Source: G963668185 sp965237445
GTDB taxonomy: Bacteria > Chloroflexota > Dehalococcoidia > Lucifugimonadales > G963668185
DNA length: 64,000 nucleotides
Assembly (NCBI GenBank): GCA_965237445.1
Contig: OZ250142.1
Location: 2,666,001-2,730,000 of the forward strand
Reading direction: 5' to 3'
Part shown: in pieces, positions 53,826 through 62,159 of the stretch
Numbering within the stretch: position 1 is the stretch's first letter
Layout of the letters: the number at the start of each line of letters is the position of its first letter
Position numbers and translations under genes: made by a program
Notes under the pieces: model-generated
What the model was told of the DNA's origin: nothing
Databases searched by the model: none
The model's input: only the letters and a program-made list of their open reading frames with translations

Positions 53826-54410
53826 TCAGGCGTAGCCGTTGCCATAGAACCAGCAAACGGCACTCAATGGAGCCCCTGCGATGGAGCTTCTGAGAAGTCC
53901 CAACTCTGAGATCGCCCTGGTGTAGTCGACCGCCATTCTTTGCCTTGCGAGCCCCGCAGACTCCAATGGTATGTACGGTGGCCGGCGGAAGACCAAGCCC
54001 TCGAGCAGGGCCTCGACGTAGGCCGCCTCCGGCAGCGTGGTGTTACAGTTGCCTAGCAGGAAACGCTCTCTTGATCTACCGTGGCGCCATGCGGCTGTGT
54101 GCCCCTGGACGACGTCTGCTACTTCTAGCAGGTTAAGGTGTACGCCGATGGACACGGGAATCCGGCGTCGAATGAAGTCCAGGACAGAGCGCCCAGACGG
54201 CGTCGGCTTTACGTCCCACGGGCCAACGGGAACAGTGATGCTGACTATGAACACGTCCTGGCCACGCGTGACAGCAGCGACCACCTCTTGCTCTGCAAGC
54301 CACTTCGTGCGGCGGGTACGGCCCGGGGAGGCCGTCCAGGAGGCCCAAATAGCTATTGGGTCAGGCCAGGTCCGGTTCACGGCGGGATAGTACTTTGTTA
54401 GTTTGGCCAA
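53826..54410 (-). pseudogene. Truncated NAD-dependent (HpnA-like) sugar epimerase/reductase
   Basis: About 194 residues in one frame. AAVTRGQDVFIVSITVPVGP, NLLEVADVVQGHTAAWRHGR and SRERFLLGNCNTTL match the middle of extended short-chain dehydrogenases such as HpnA. AYVEALLEGLVFRRPPYIPL, RQRMAVDYTRAISELGLLRS and WFYGNGYA match the C-terminus. The Rossmann N-terminus with the NAD-binding GxxGxxG and the catalytic YxxxK region is missing, and an internal segment of about 20-30 residues (after NTTLPE) is deleted. A second, shorter remnant lies at 57386-57607. Confidence 0.65.
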
Positions 54411-54529
54411 CAGTTAAACGGAATTCCCAAGTCAAGAATGAATCGATCAGGTTATGGGTAGTCTTGCTGGTGGCCGTAACTGGCCTGCTCGTCATTGCCC
54501 CAGGCTGCGGTGGTAATTCAAAGGAGTAG
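54395..54529 (+). other. Orphaned lipoprotein signal peptide of the substrate-binding protein, ended by TAG
   Basis: In the same frame as the downstream gene, from TTG 54395, the sequence reads ...SIRLWVVLLVAVTGLLVIAP followed by GCGGNSKE and TAG at 54527-54529. This is a lipoprotein signal with its lipobox Cys. Without the TAG it would join PATIPLKIGLLLNFTGSPEA of the next gene directly. Confidence 0.65.
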
Positions 54530-54544
54530 CCCGCGACGATCCCA

Positions 54545-55678
54545 TTGAAAATCGGTCTGCTGCTCAACTTCACCGGGTCCCCGGAGGCGTCTGCGGACAG
54601 ACAACGAGCATTTGACCTCGCGGTACAGCACATCAATGAGGGCGGAGGCGTATTAGGGATGCCTGTGGAAGGCGTCGCCGCGGACGCTACTCAAGACCCG
54701 TCTGCTGCTGTGGAGGCTGCCCGGCATCTTGTGGAGGTCGAGGGTGTCCATGCGATAGTTGGCCCCAACGCCAGCGCGGGGGCATTGCCAATTTCACAGA
54801 GCGTGTCCGGGACGCTAGGTGTTCCCACAATCAGCCCTTCGGCCACCTCTCCACAGCTAACCGATGTCGAGGACAATGGCTACTTCTTCCGGACAGCACT
54901 CTCCGATGCTGCCCAAGGTCCGGTCCTCGCACGCGTGACCCGGGGCCGCGGTTTCGATAACGTTGGGCTGATCTACCAAGACGATGCCTATGGCCAGGGA
55001 CTAGCTGCCACCTTCGAAGAGTCCTGGAATGGAACGCTGCGGGTAGTCTCCGTCGATATGGCCCAGTCCAGCTACCTTTCAGAGTTGGCGCAGAGCGCGA
55101 ATGCAGGGGCACAGGCGTTGGTTGTTATCACTTTCGAGGGTCTGGCCCTGTCCATCGTGCGCGAGGCTATCGATGAAGGCATTTACAGCCGGTTCGTCTT
55201 TGGCGACGCGGCCAAAAGAGCAAGTCTTGTCAGAGACATCGGCGGGGAAAAGTTGGGGGGTATGTACGGGACCGCGGGGGCGTCCGCTCCCGGCAACCCC
55301 GCAACAGCCGACTGGGAAGCCGCCTTCATCGCCGAGCACGGCGAACTGCCCGTTCTCGCGTACGTCAAAGAGACCTACGATGCGACCGTCGCCCTTGCGC
55401 TTGCGGCCCAGGCTGCAGGTAGTGTCGACGGAGCCGCAATCCGCGATCATCTGAGGGATATCGCAGGACCACCCGGCCGGACCGTCCTGGGCATTCCCAC
55501 AGGGGTCGCCGATGGCCTATCCCTGCTAGCTGAAGGCCAGGAGATCGACTTCGATGGTGCTGCCAGTACACTCGATTGGGACGAAAACGGCGATCTCCGT
55601 AGAGGTTACATAGGGACATGGCGCTTCACATCTGACGAACGCATCGAAGATCTTGACACGGTGTCCTATGAGAACTAG
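54545..55678 (+). CDS. Branched-chain amino-acid-type ABC substrate-binding protein (signal peptide cut off by TAG)
   Basis: 377 residues from TTG 54545. The periplasmic-binding (Peripla_BP_6, LivK-like) fold is evident: LKIGLLLNFTGSPEASADRQ, AFDLAVQHINEGGGVLGMPV, VHAIVGPNASAGALPISQSV, VGLIYQDDAYGQGLAATFEE and AALALAAQAAGSVDGAAIRD-like C-terminal text (ALALAAQAAGSVDGAAIRDH). The lipoprotein signal lies upstream in frame but is separated by a TAG at 54527, so as sequenced the protein would stay in the cytoplasm. No permease or ATPase genes are adjacent. It is either a recent pseudogene or carries a one-base error. Confidence 0.85.
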   Translation: MKIGLLLNFTGSPEASADRQRAFDLAVQHINEGGGVLGMPVEGVAADATQDPSAAVEAARHLVEVEGVHAIVGPNASAGALPISQSVSGTLGVPTISPSATSPQLTDVEDNGYFFRTALSDAAQGPVLARVTRGRGFDNVGLIYQDDAYGQGLAATFEESWNGTLRVVSVDMAQSSYLSELAQSANAGAQALVVITFEGLALSIVREAIDEGIYSRFVFGDAAKRASLVRDIGGEKLGGMYGTAGASAPGNPATADWEAAFIAEHGELPVLAYVKETYDATVALALAAQAAGSVDGAAIRDHLRDIAGPPGRTVLGIPTGVADGLSLLAEGQEIDFDGAASTLDWDENGDLRRGYIGTWRFTSDERIEDLDTVSYEN

Positions 55679-55923
55679 CGGTTTCCGTGCCTGTCGAAGC
55701 TGCTCTTCCGGCCGATCGCAGCACATCGTTTGCGATGCCAAGTCTGTTCGAATTCTCTCTTTCTCTACCGTGACCCTACACTGAGAGTTCATGCCGAAAA
55801 GTTAACAGTTGAGCTTGTTTCAGAAGCCTGGCCTCCCTTTCATTGCGGTGAAATGTCAGATGGTAATCGTAGACAATCTACCATAATGTGACGCTTTCGT
55901 TTACCCTACGCCCTCACCCTCAC

Positions 55924-57222
55924 TGTACGACCGGGCACATGGGTAACAGTTAGACCGGGGACATAGGTAACACTTTTGTAGGGGTCCTGTCGACCCGGCC
56001 GCTCACGTCGTCCAGCATTCCGATGATGAGCGGCCCGAACCGTATCGACCAGGTCCGCTCGTCCTGCTGCACAAGGCCCACCGGTTCGCCTGTGAGCGAC
56101 TCGCTCAGGTACAGCAGGCCTCCCTTCCACTTGATCTGTCCGTTGCTGCGGACCCTGCGCACGGTGACCTCCCCTCCGTACTCCGGCGAACTGACACGCG
56201 ATGGGTGGGTTCGCGGCGACGGCGTGTACAGACTGGCCGGAGGCATCTGCCCGAGCGTCTCGTGCGGCCTCTCGTTGTTGTAGCTGTGCCTGAAGCGGTC
56301 GAAGGCACGACGCTGCCGCCTTCGGCTGACCTGCGGAGGCGTGGCCGTCTCGGCCTTGAGCGTCCGGTGCAACCGCTCAAGGCGACCGTTCTGCTCAGGG
56401 TGTCCGGGTTCGATGCGCTCAGGGATGATACCCAGCTTGACCCACCACACCGACAGCGGCGAGAGGCTGCCAAGCCCCACGCTGGCGAACGGCACGCCGT
56501 TATCCGTGCGGATGGCCCTGGGCAGGCCGTACTCCCGGAAGGCACGCTCCAGTACGCGCCTGGCCTCAAGCCCATTGGGCCGCTCAAGTCCGTCACACAC
56601 CAGCAGATACCTCGATGCCGCGTCCTGAACGGTCAGAGGGTCGATCCGCGTCCCGTCTGCGGTGCGGAACCATCCCTTGAAGTCGATCGACCACACGTCA
56701 TTTGGCCTCCTGGCGCCTGAGAAGGGCTCGCCCCACGGCGCGCTGCGCCGCCTGCGCCGCCGACGCTTCACCAGTCCGGCACGGTCCAGTATGACCCCCG
56801 CCGTACTGGGCGACGGCCACGACTTCTCAGACTCTATGAGCCGCAGCCTGCCGACTACCTTCTTGGGCCCCCACAACGGATGCCCTCGCTTCATCTCGAT
56901 GATCCGATCGACCAGCTCCGGGGGTGTCGCGTTGGGGTGGTGATGCGGCGCTCTGCTGCGGTCCAGCAGACCCGCTTCACCCTCAGCCTTGTGGCGGCCG
57001 ATCATCTTGTAGGCGGTCTTGCGGCTGATGCCGAACTGACGGCTCAGCTCGGCCACGCTCTCCTCTCCCAAGGCGTAACGCTCGATCAGACCCAATCACT
57101 CAGATTCAGAACTCGCTTGTCTCCAGGGCAACACATTTGCCTCCTCGTGGAATGGTTCCCACAATCCCACAATGTGTTACCCATGTGCCCGGTTCAGGTG
57201 TAACCTATCTCCCCGGTCTGTA
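55924..57222 (-). mobile_element. IS481-family element with doubled terminal motifs
   Basis: The left end has GACCGGGCACATGGGTAACA and then GACCGGGGACATAGGTAACA; the right end, inverted, has GACCGGGGAGATAGGTTACA and then AACCGGGCACATGGGTAACA. Each end thus carries two copies of an ACCGGGxACATxGGTAACA transposase-binding motif. Boundaries TGTACG (55924) and CTGTAC (to about 57222) are approximate. Confidence 0.8.
55950..57095 (-). CDS. IS481-family transposase
   Basis: 381 residues. The N-terminal helix-turn-helix ALGEESVAELSRQFGISRKT AY-type region is followed by the DDE integrase core: DVWSIDFKGWFRTADGTRID (first Asp), RAIRTDNGVPFASVGLGSLS (second Asp) and RIEPGHPEQNGRLERLHRTL (Glu). The C-terminal SH3-like part has SNGQIKWKGGLLYLSESLTG. 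Intact, so probably active. Confidence 0.94.
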   Translation of the reverse strand: MGLIERYALGEESVAELSRQFGISRKTAYKMIGRHKAEGEAGLLDRSRAPHHHPNATPPELVDRIIEMKRGHPLWGPKKVVGRLRLIESEKSWPSPSTAGVILDRAGLVKRRRRRRRSAPWGEPFSGARRPNDVWSIDFKGWFRTADGTRIDPLTVQDAASRYLLVCDGLERPNGLEARRVLERAFREYGLPRAIRTDNGVPFASVGLGSLSPLSVWWVKLGIIPERIEPGHPEQNGRLERLHRTLKAETATPPQVSRRRQRRAFDRFRHSYNNERPHETLGQMPPASLYTPSPRTHPSRVSSPEYGGEVTVRRVRSNGQIKWKGGLLYLSESLTGEPVGLVQQDERTWSIRFGPLIIGMLDDVSGRVDRTPTKVLPMSPV

Positions 57223-57385
57223 CCCACCTCAATCCTCTCCCGTCAAGGGAGAGGAGGCAGTTGCACCGACTTCTGAGACATGCTCAGTTTGGTTCGCTCC
57301 GGCCTACCGCTCCACAACCAAGGTGTGCAAGTAATGGCAAGGTGTGCAGGTAATGGGGACTTCCGAACGTTATGCTCTTCTGAGC

Positions 57386-57607
57386 TCAAGCGTAGTTGTG
57401 GTCACGGAACCAACGTACGGCATTCTCTAAGGCCCCACGATCGAGCTCTGGGGAAGCCCCAACTCAGAGGAGCGCCCTGGTGCAGTCAACCGCCATTCTT
57501 TGCCTAGCGAGCCGCGCAGACTTCAATGGTATGTACGGCGGTATGTACGGCGGCCGGCGCAAGACCACGCCCTCGAGCAGGGCATCGACGTAGGCCGCCA
57601 CCGACAC
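57386..57607 (-). pseudogene. Second, shorter HpnA-like epimerase C-terminal remnant
   Basis: VAAYVDALLEGVVLRRPPYI, RLARQRMAVDCTRALL and, after a frame change, ENAVRWFRDHNYA match the last 65 residues of the remnant at 53826-54410. An in-frame duplication gives PPYIPPYIP. The final WFRDHNYA is closer to normal family ends than the other copy's WFYGNGYA. Confidence 0.65.
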
Positions 57608-57624
57608 GAGTTCTGACGGCGCCG

Positions 57625-58068
57625 TTAGTGGCGGCGGAGCACAACCACGGGAATCTGGCGGCCGGTGGCGGCACGGTATCGGGCGAAACGTGGATTTGCT
57701 GCAGCCACTTTGTCGAACAGCGCTGCACGTTCCTCGCCCCGGGTAATGCGGGCCCTGGCGGGGAATCGCTCGCCGTTGGTTTCGACGGTCACATCCTGAT
57801 CGGCGGCGGCATTCAAGTACCACGCTGGATGATGGTCCCGGCCGTAGTTCGAAGCGACGACGATCAGATCGCCCAGCTCTTCGAATTTGGAAGTACATTC
57901 GAATTGGAAATACAACAGGGGCGACGATCGCAGCTTGCCACTCCTTCGTCCCCTGGTCACGAGGATGAGCACTCCCTGGCCTTCCAACCGGCCCAGAATT
58001 CGTCCGTTGGAGATACGAAACAACAGCCGGTGCAAGGGCACGAAGAACCATGCGATGATGAGGCGCAT
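57625..58068 (-). CDS. F420H2-dependent nitroreductase-family (DDN-like) protein
   Basis: 147 residues. GRILGRLEGQGVLILVTRGR followed by RSGKLRSSPLLYF, then LIVVASNYGRDHHPAWYLNA and VTVETNGERFPARARITRGE, is the deazaflavin-dependent nitroreductase family (split beta-barrel), which uses coenzyme F420. This fits Chloroflexota and Actinobacteria. The substrate is unknown. The ATG at 58068 is favoured. It lies next to the epimerase remnant. Confidence 0.88.
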   Translation of the reverse strand: MRLIIAWFFVPLHRLLFRISNGRILGRLEGQGVLILVTRGRRSGKLRSSPLLYFQFECTSKFEELGDLIVVASNYGRDHHPAWYLNAAADQDVTVETNGERFPARARITRGEERAALFDKVAAANPRFARYRAATGRQIPVVVLRRH

Positions 58069-58181
58069 GTATGTTGGTATGGCGGGCTCCCTAACGGGTC
58101 TAAGGTGATGTCAACACTGCCGCGAGACAGACCCGGCCATTCAAATTCTCCGTACGTGGGCCCAGACTCACGAAAGATTTC

Positions 58182-59888
58182 TCAGGGCTGTGTGCCCAGC
58201 CCTCGGGTCTGCGCGCCCCAGCAGGCGACGGTGCCGTCGGTCCTCACCCCACAGGTGTGGAATGCCCCGGCGCTGACGGAGGCGAACTCGCCTGAAGGCG
58301 GCGTGGCGTGGCCAACCGCACTGCCCTCCAAATCGTTGTTGGACCCCCAGCATACGACGGAGCCGTCGGATCTCACGCCGCAGGTGTGCTCTGAACCGGC
58401 GCTTATCGAGGCGAACTCGCCGGACGGCGGCGTGGCGCGACCATCTGCATCGCTGCCCCAGCATTCCACTGAGCCATCGAGCCGTAAGCCGCATGAGTGG
58501 GCCACCCCGGCGCTGACCGAGGAGAACTCGCCGGGCGGCGGCGTGGATTCGCCACCTACATCGCTGCCCCAGCATTCGACGGAGCCGTCGATCCTCAAGC
58601 CGCATGTGTGGGCACCACCAGCGCTGACAGATGCGAACTCGCCCCACAGCGGCGTGGCCCGACCACCCCCGTTGCTGCCCCAACAATCGACGGAGCCGTC
58701 GCGCCTCAAGCCGCATGTGTGGGCCTCGCCAGCACTGACCAAGGCGAACTCGCCGGCCGGCGGCGTAGCCTGCCCAACTCCATTGCTGCCCCAGCATTCG
58801 ACGGAGCCATCGCGCCTTACCCCGCAGGCGTGAAACCCGCCGGCGCTGACCGAGGCGAACTCTCCAGCCAGCGGCGTGGACCGGCCATCCCTATCACTAC
58901 CCCAGCATTCGATGGAGCCGCTTGACCTCATGCCGCAGGTGTGCCAGCGTCCGGCACTAATGGAAGTGAACTTCCAGGACGGCGGGGTGGCCTGACCGTA
59001 ACCATCATCGCCCCAGCAATCGACGGAGCCGTCGCGCTTCACCCCGCAGGTGTGGAACCCGCCGGCGCTGACCGAGGCGAACTCGCCTGTCGGCGGCGTG
59101 AACTCGCGATTCATATAGCCGGCGGAATCTGCGATTAACCCCCAGCAATCGATGGAGCCGCTTGACCTCACCCCGCACGTGTGAGACCCACCAGCGCTAA
59201 CCGAGGCGAACTCCCCGGATGGCGGCGTGGCCTGGCCATCCACTCCAGAGCCCCAGCATTCGATGGAGCCGCTTGACCTCATGCCGCAGGTGTGGGCGCC
59301 GCCGGCGCTGACAGAGGCGAACTCGCCGGATGGAGGCGTTGCGCGGCCAGATCTATCGTCACCCCAACATTCCACCGAGCCGTCGCTCTTCACCCCGCAG
59401 GTGTGCCAGCCGCCTGCGTTGACGGAGGTGAACTCTCCGGCCGGCGGCGAGGCCTGGCCAGATCTGTCGTCGCCCCAGCATGCGACGGTGCCGTCGCGCC
59501 TCACCCCACACGTGTGTAGTCCCCCCACACTAACCGAGGCGAACTCCCCGGGAGGCGTCGTGAACTCGCGGACCACATAGCCGGAGGAGTCTACAATCGA
59601 TCCCCAGCACTCGACGGAGCCGTCGCGCCTCACGCCGCACGTGTGGTTTGTCCCAGCGCTGACTGAGTCGAACTCGCCGGATGGCGGCGTGGTCCCGCCA
59701 TCTCCTCCACTGCCCCAGCACTCAAGGGTGCCGTCGAGCCGCACCGCGCAGGTGTGGCCGAAACCGGCGCTTACGGAGGCGAACTCTGCATTCGCCGATG
59801 CGTTGGGGGAGTCGCTGCCTCCGCAAGCTGCGAGGGCGGTTGTCAGGAACAAGAGAACGGCCAGCAAGGCGGCCGGTTGCATGGGCAT
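58182..59888 (-). CDS. RCC1-like repeat lipoprotein (14 repeats)
   Basis: 568 residues from ATG 59888. The lipoprotein signal MPMQPAALLAVLLFLTTALA ends in the lipobox LAAC. Almost all the rest is 14 tandem repeats of about 37 residues (111 bp), consensus EFASVSAGGxHTCGVRxDGSVECWG plus a linker such as SDxDGRATPPSG. Each repeat contributes two Cys (HTCG and ECWG). The repeats resemble RCC1/BLIP-II propeller blades. Exported, lipid-anchored, likely a binding propeller. Repeats 2 and 6 carry 6-residue insertions and repeat 13 a similar one. The upstream open frame overlaps the sulfurtransferase gene and is not real. Confidence 0.9.
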   Translation of the reverse strand: MPMQPAALLAVLLFLTTALAACGGSDSPNASANAEFASVSAGFGHTCAVRLDGTLECWGSGGDGGTTPPSGEFDSVSAGTNHTCGVRRDGSVECWGSIVDSSGYVVREFTTPPGEFASVSVGGLHTCGVRRDGTVACWGDDRSGQASPPAGEFTSVNAGGWHTCGVKSDGSVECWGDDRSGRATPPSGEFASVSAGGAHTCGMRSSGSIECWGSGVDGQATPPSGEFASVSAGGSHTCGVRSSGSIDCWGLIADSAGYMNREFTPPTGEFASVSAGGFHTCGVKRDGSVDCWGDDGYGQATPPSWKFTSISAGRWHTCGMRSSGSIECWGSDRDGRSTPLAGEFASVSAGGFHACGVRRDGSVECWGSNGVGQATPPAGEFALVSAGEAHTCGLRRDGSVDCWGSNGGGRATPLWGEFASVSAGGAHTCGLRIDGSVECWGSDVGGESTPPPGEFSSVSAGVAHSCGLRLDGSVECWGSDADGRATPPSGEFASISAGSEHTCGVRSDGSVVCWGSNNDLEGSAVGHATPPSGEFASVSAGAFHTCGVRTDGTVACWGAQTRGLGTQP

Positions 59889-59961
59889 GGTGTGGCGTAC
59901 TTTCGCCTTTCCAGGGCTGACCGCAATCTCCTTGACCAAGATCCCAGCGAACGCCCTGCGC

Positions 59962-60849
59962 TCAGTCGACTTCCAGCGGCAGCGACGGGTCGGCGGCGTA
60001 CTGCGACAAGGAAGCGTCGTAGACTGCGATGTCCTGGTAGCCGAGCATCGACAGGACGAGAGCGTCATTGGATGCGGCGATGCCGCCGCCGCAGTACGTG
60101 ACCACACGCTTGGCCCTGTCGGCGCCCGCCTGTTCAAAGAGCGAGGCCAGCTCATCGGCCGGTCTGTAGAGGCCAGTCTCGGCATCAGTCAGTTCCACGG
60201 CCGGCACGTTGACCGAGCCGGGAATGTGTCCGGCACGGCCGTAGATCTGCCCACCGTCCTCGCCCGAGTGTTGGTCCCGGCCTAGCGCGTTGACGAGGCA
60301 GCTACCTGCCCCGTCGCTCGACTCGACGAACGCCATGACCTCGTCCAGATCGGCGAACCGGGCGGAGTCGAAGGATGGCGTGAACACCGCAGGTTCGTAC
60401 GTTGGGACTTCTGTCGACACGGACCTGCCCTCATCGCACCAGCGACGCCAGCCTCCGTCCAACACCGCCGCGCCGTGGCAGCCCATGGCCCGGAACATCC
60501 ACCAGAACCTCGCGGCCCACATCGAATTTGAGCGGTCGTAAAGAACCAGCCTGGATGTCTCCGCGATTCCGTGCCGTCCAGCGGCCTCTGCGAACGCCTC
60601 GGCCGAGGGCATCATGAAACGGAAGGGCTGATCGTTATCGGAGAAGTCGGCCTGGATGTCCAGGAATCCCGAGCCGGGGATATGCCCCGCCTCGTATTCG
60701 GCCCGTCCGGAGTCAATGCGATAGCCGCCGCCGTCGCCGAGACGGAGGAAGACTGTGGTCTCGAAGACGCGTACGTCATCGTCCGCCAGGTGGTCCGCCA
60801 ACCAATCGGTCGACACGAGAAACTCCGGATTCGCGAAGGACATATTCAA
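59962..60849 (-). CDS. Rhodanese-type sulfurtransferase (Cys form)
   Basis: 295 residues, two rhodanese domains. N-terminal: LVSTDWLADHLADDDVRVFE, EYEAGHIPGSGFLDIQADFS and LVLYDRSNSMWAARFWWMFR. C-terminal: VNALGRDQHSGEDGGQIYGR, AGHIPGSVNVPAVELTDAET and the active loop RVVTYCGGGIAASNDALVLS with the catalytic Cys. It transfers sulfane sulfur to thiols or cyanide. It is a paralogue of the TGA-containing gene at 10285, which has TGA at the position of this Cys. Confidence 0.94.
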   Translation of the reverse strand: MNMSFANPEFLVSTDWLADHLADDDVRVFETTVFLRLGDGGGYRIDSGRAEYEAGHIPGSGFLDIQADFSDNDQPFRFMMPSAEAFAEAAGRHGIAETSRLVLYDRSNSMWAARFWWMFRAMGCHGAAVLDGGWRRWCDEGRSVSTEVPTYEPAVFTPSFDSARFADLDEVMAFVESSDGAGSCLVNALGRDQHSGEDGGQIYGRAGHIPGSVNVPAVELTDAETGLYRPADELASLFEQAGADRAKRVVTYCGGGIAASNDALVLSMLGYQDIAVYDASLSQYAADPSLPLEVD

Positions 60850-61162
60850 CTCCAGCTTGTATTAGCTTGCCTTGAAGGCGACGGTTCGCAGTCTAGCATC
60901 AGCGCCCCTGCCGTGCGAGAACAACATACTCCCCTGGCGGGTGGTGGATCGAGGTACTCTGACGAGTGTGCGTCCCAGATGCTGGCTGAGCTTTGAGGGT
61001 AGCCGCGGGATACCAGATGGCTGGATTCAGTCAATCGTCTTCCACTTCACCGCTCGCGCGCCAAGATCTATTTTGCCTTCCCAAAAATGATCCGCGCCCT
61101 GACTATAGAGATAAATGTCCCGGTTACAATTGGAGTCCCAATTCTCTCAAGGAGTGACCAAG
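60850..61162. other. 313-bp divergent intergenic region
   Basis: No gene. It should hold promoters for the divergent sulfurtransferase and methyltransferase genes. AAGGAG at 61149-61154 is the ribosome-binding site of the latter. Confidence 0.5.
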
Positions 61163-61990
61163 GTGGCTGAAGAGTTGTCCCAAGGACCAAGCTACACAAC
61201 GGGCTACAGCGAGGAGTTTCTGTAGATCCTCGACCGGAGGAGCGCGCAGTCCCACGCGGGCTATCTGCTGCCCCACCTCAAGGCCGGCGATCGTGTCCTT
61301 GATTTCGGTTGCGGGCCCGGCACGATAACCGTCGGCCTGGCGAAGGCTGTCGAACCTGGGGAGGTCCACGGTCTAGATATGGAGGAGTCGCAGGTCAAGC
61401 TGGCGCAGGCGGCGGCAGAAGCGGGCGGGCATACGAACGCTACGTTTCACGTGGGAGACGTGACGGCGCTGCCCTTCGAAGACGACTTCTTCGATGCCGC
61501 CCATTGCCATGCAGTGCTGATGCACGTCCCGGATACAGCCGCTGTACTCTCGGAGGTGGTGAGGGTCCTCAAGCCGGGAGGATTGGCCGGCTGTCGCGAG
61601 CTGTTCGTATCGTCGTGCTTCCTAGAACCTTCCATCGGTGACGTAGCGTCGACCTGGGACGTGTTTGCCGGCCTACTGGCAGCCAATGGCGCGCATCCAG
61701 AGATGGGAAAAGAGTTGAATGCCACGTTCCTTCACGCAGGGTTTTCGGACGTTACGACGAGCGCGTCATTCGACTATTTCGGCACGGATTCAGACGTGGC
61801 TTTCCTCCGAGCGTTCATCGATGACTGGTTCTACTTACCGGAAGTTGTGGCCGCAGTCCTGAAGTATGGGTTTGCGACGCAGCAGCAACTCGACGATTGG
61901 CGTGTGGCTCTCGACGAATGGAAGGCCACTCCGGGGGCCTGCGGAGGACTGTCATTCGGCGAAATCCTGGCCCGCAATCCGCACAGTTAA
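61163..61990 (+). CDS. SAM-dependent methyltransferase with in-frame TAG at codon 21
   Basis: From GTG 61163 (AAGGAG 8 bases upstream) the protein reads GPSYTTGYSEEFL-TAG-ILDRRSAQSHAGYLLPHL, then the SAM site DRVLDFGCGPGTITVGLAKA, VHGLDMEESQVKLAQAAAEA and LKPGGLAGCRELFVSSCFLE. The TAG (61223-61225) sits where relatives have a polar residue, so a CAG-to-TAG change is the simplest cause. Without read-through, translation could only restart at the ATG 61379, losing SAM motif I. The family resembles ubiquinone/menaquinone-type or arsenite-type class I methyltransferases; the substrate is unknown. Confidence 0.8.
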
Positions 61991-62159
61991 CTGTCCGTAA
62001 TTCTGCCTGCGCAGCAATGGATTATTGAGGCAGGGCATTCGAACAAGCGGGCCTTCACTTTGCCCTAGTCAGACAGCCTGCGGAGCGGCAACTGTTGATA
62101 TAGTGTTGCATTGGAAGGGAAGAACACCTCAGAGATAGGCGGCCGGAAGGGAGAATGCC

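Noticed and set aside
57326..57358. Tandem text GTGTGCAAGTAATGG / GTGTGCAGGTAATGG as a further IS end
   Set aside because: Only two copies of a short motif, with no partner end or transposase; too little to call an element.
58182..59888. Tandem DNA repeats of about 111 bp as a non-coding satellite or CRISPR
   Set aside because: They are in-frame coding repeats of an RCC1-like lipoprotein, with period 37 codons and conserved residues.
61223..61225. Pyrrolysine at the in-frame TAG of the methyltransferase
   Set aside because: The TAG is near the N-terminus, outside any active site; the protein is not an MtmB/MtbB/MttB-type enzyme, and the other TAG (54527) is in a lipoprotein linker. CAG-to-TAG change or error is simpler.
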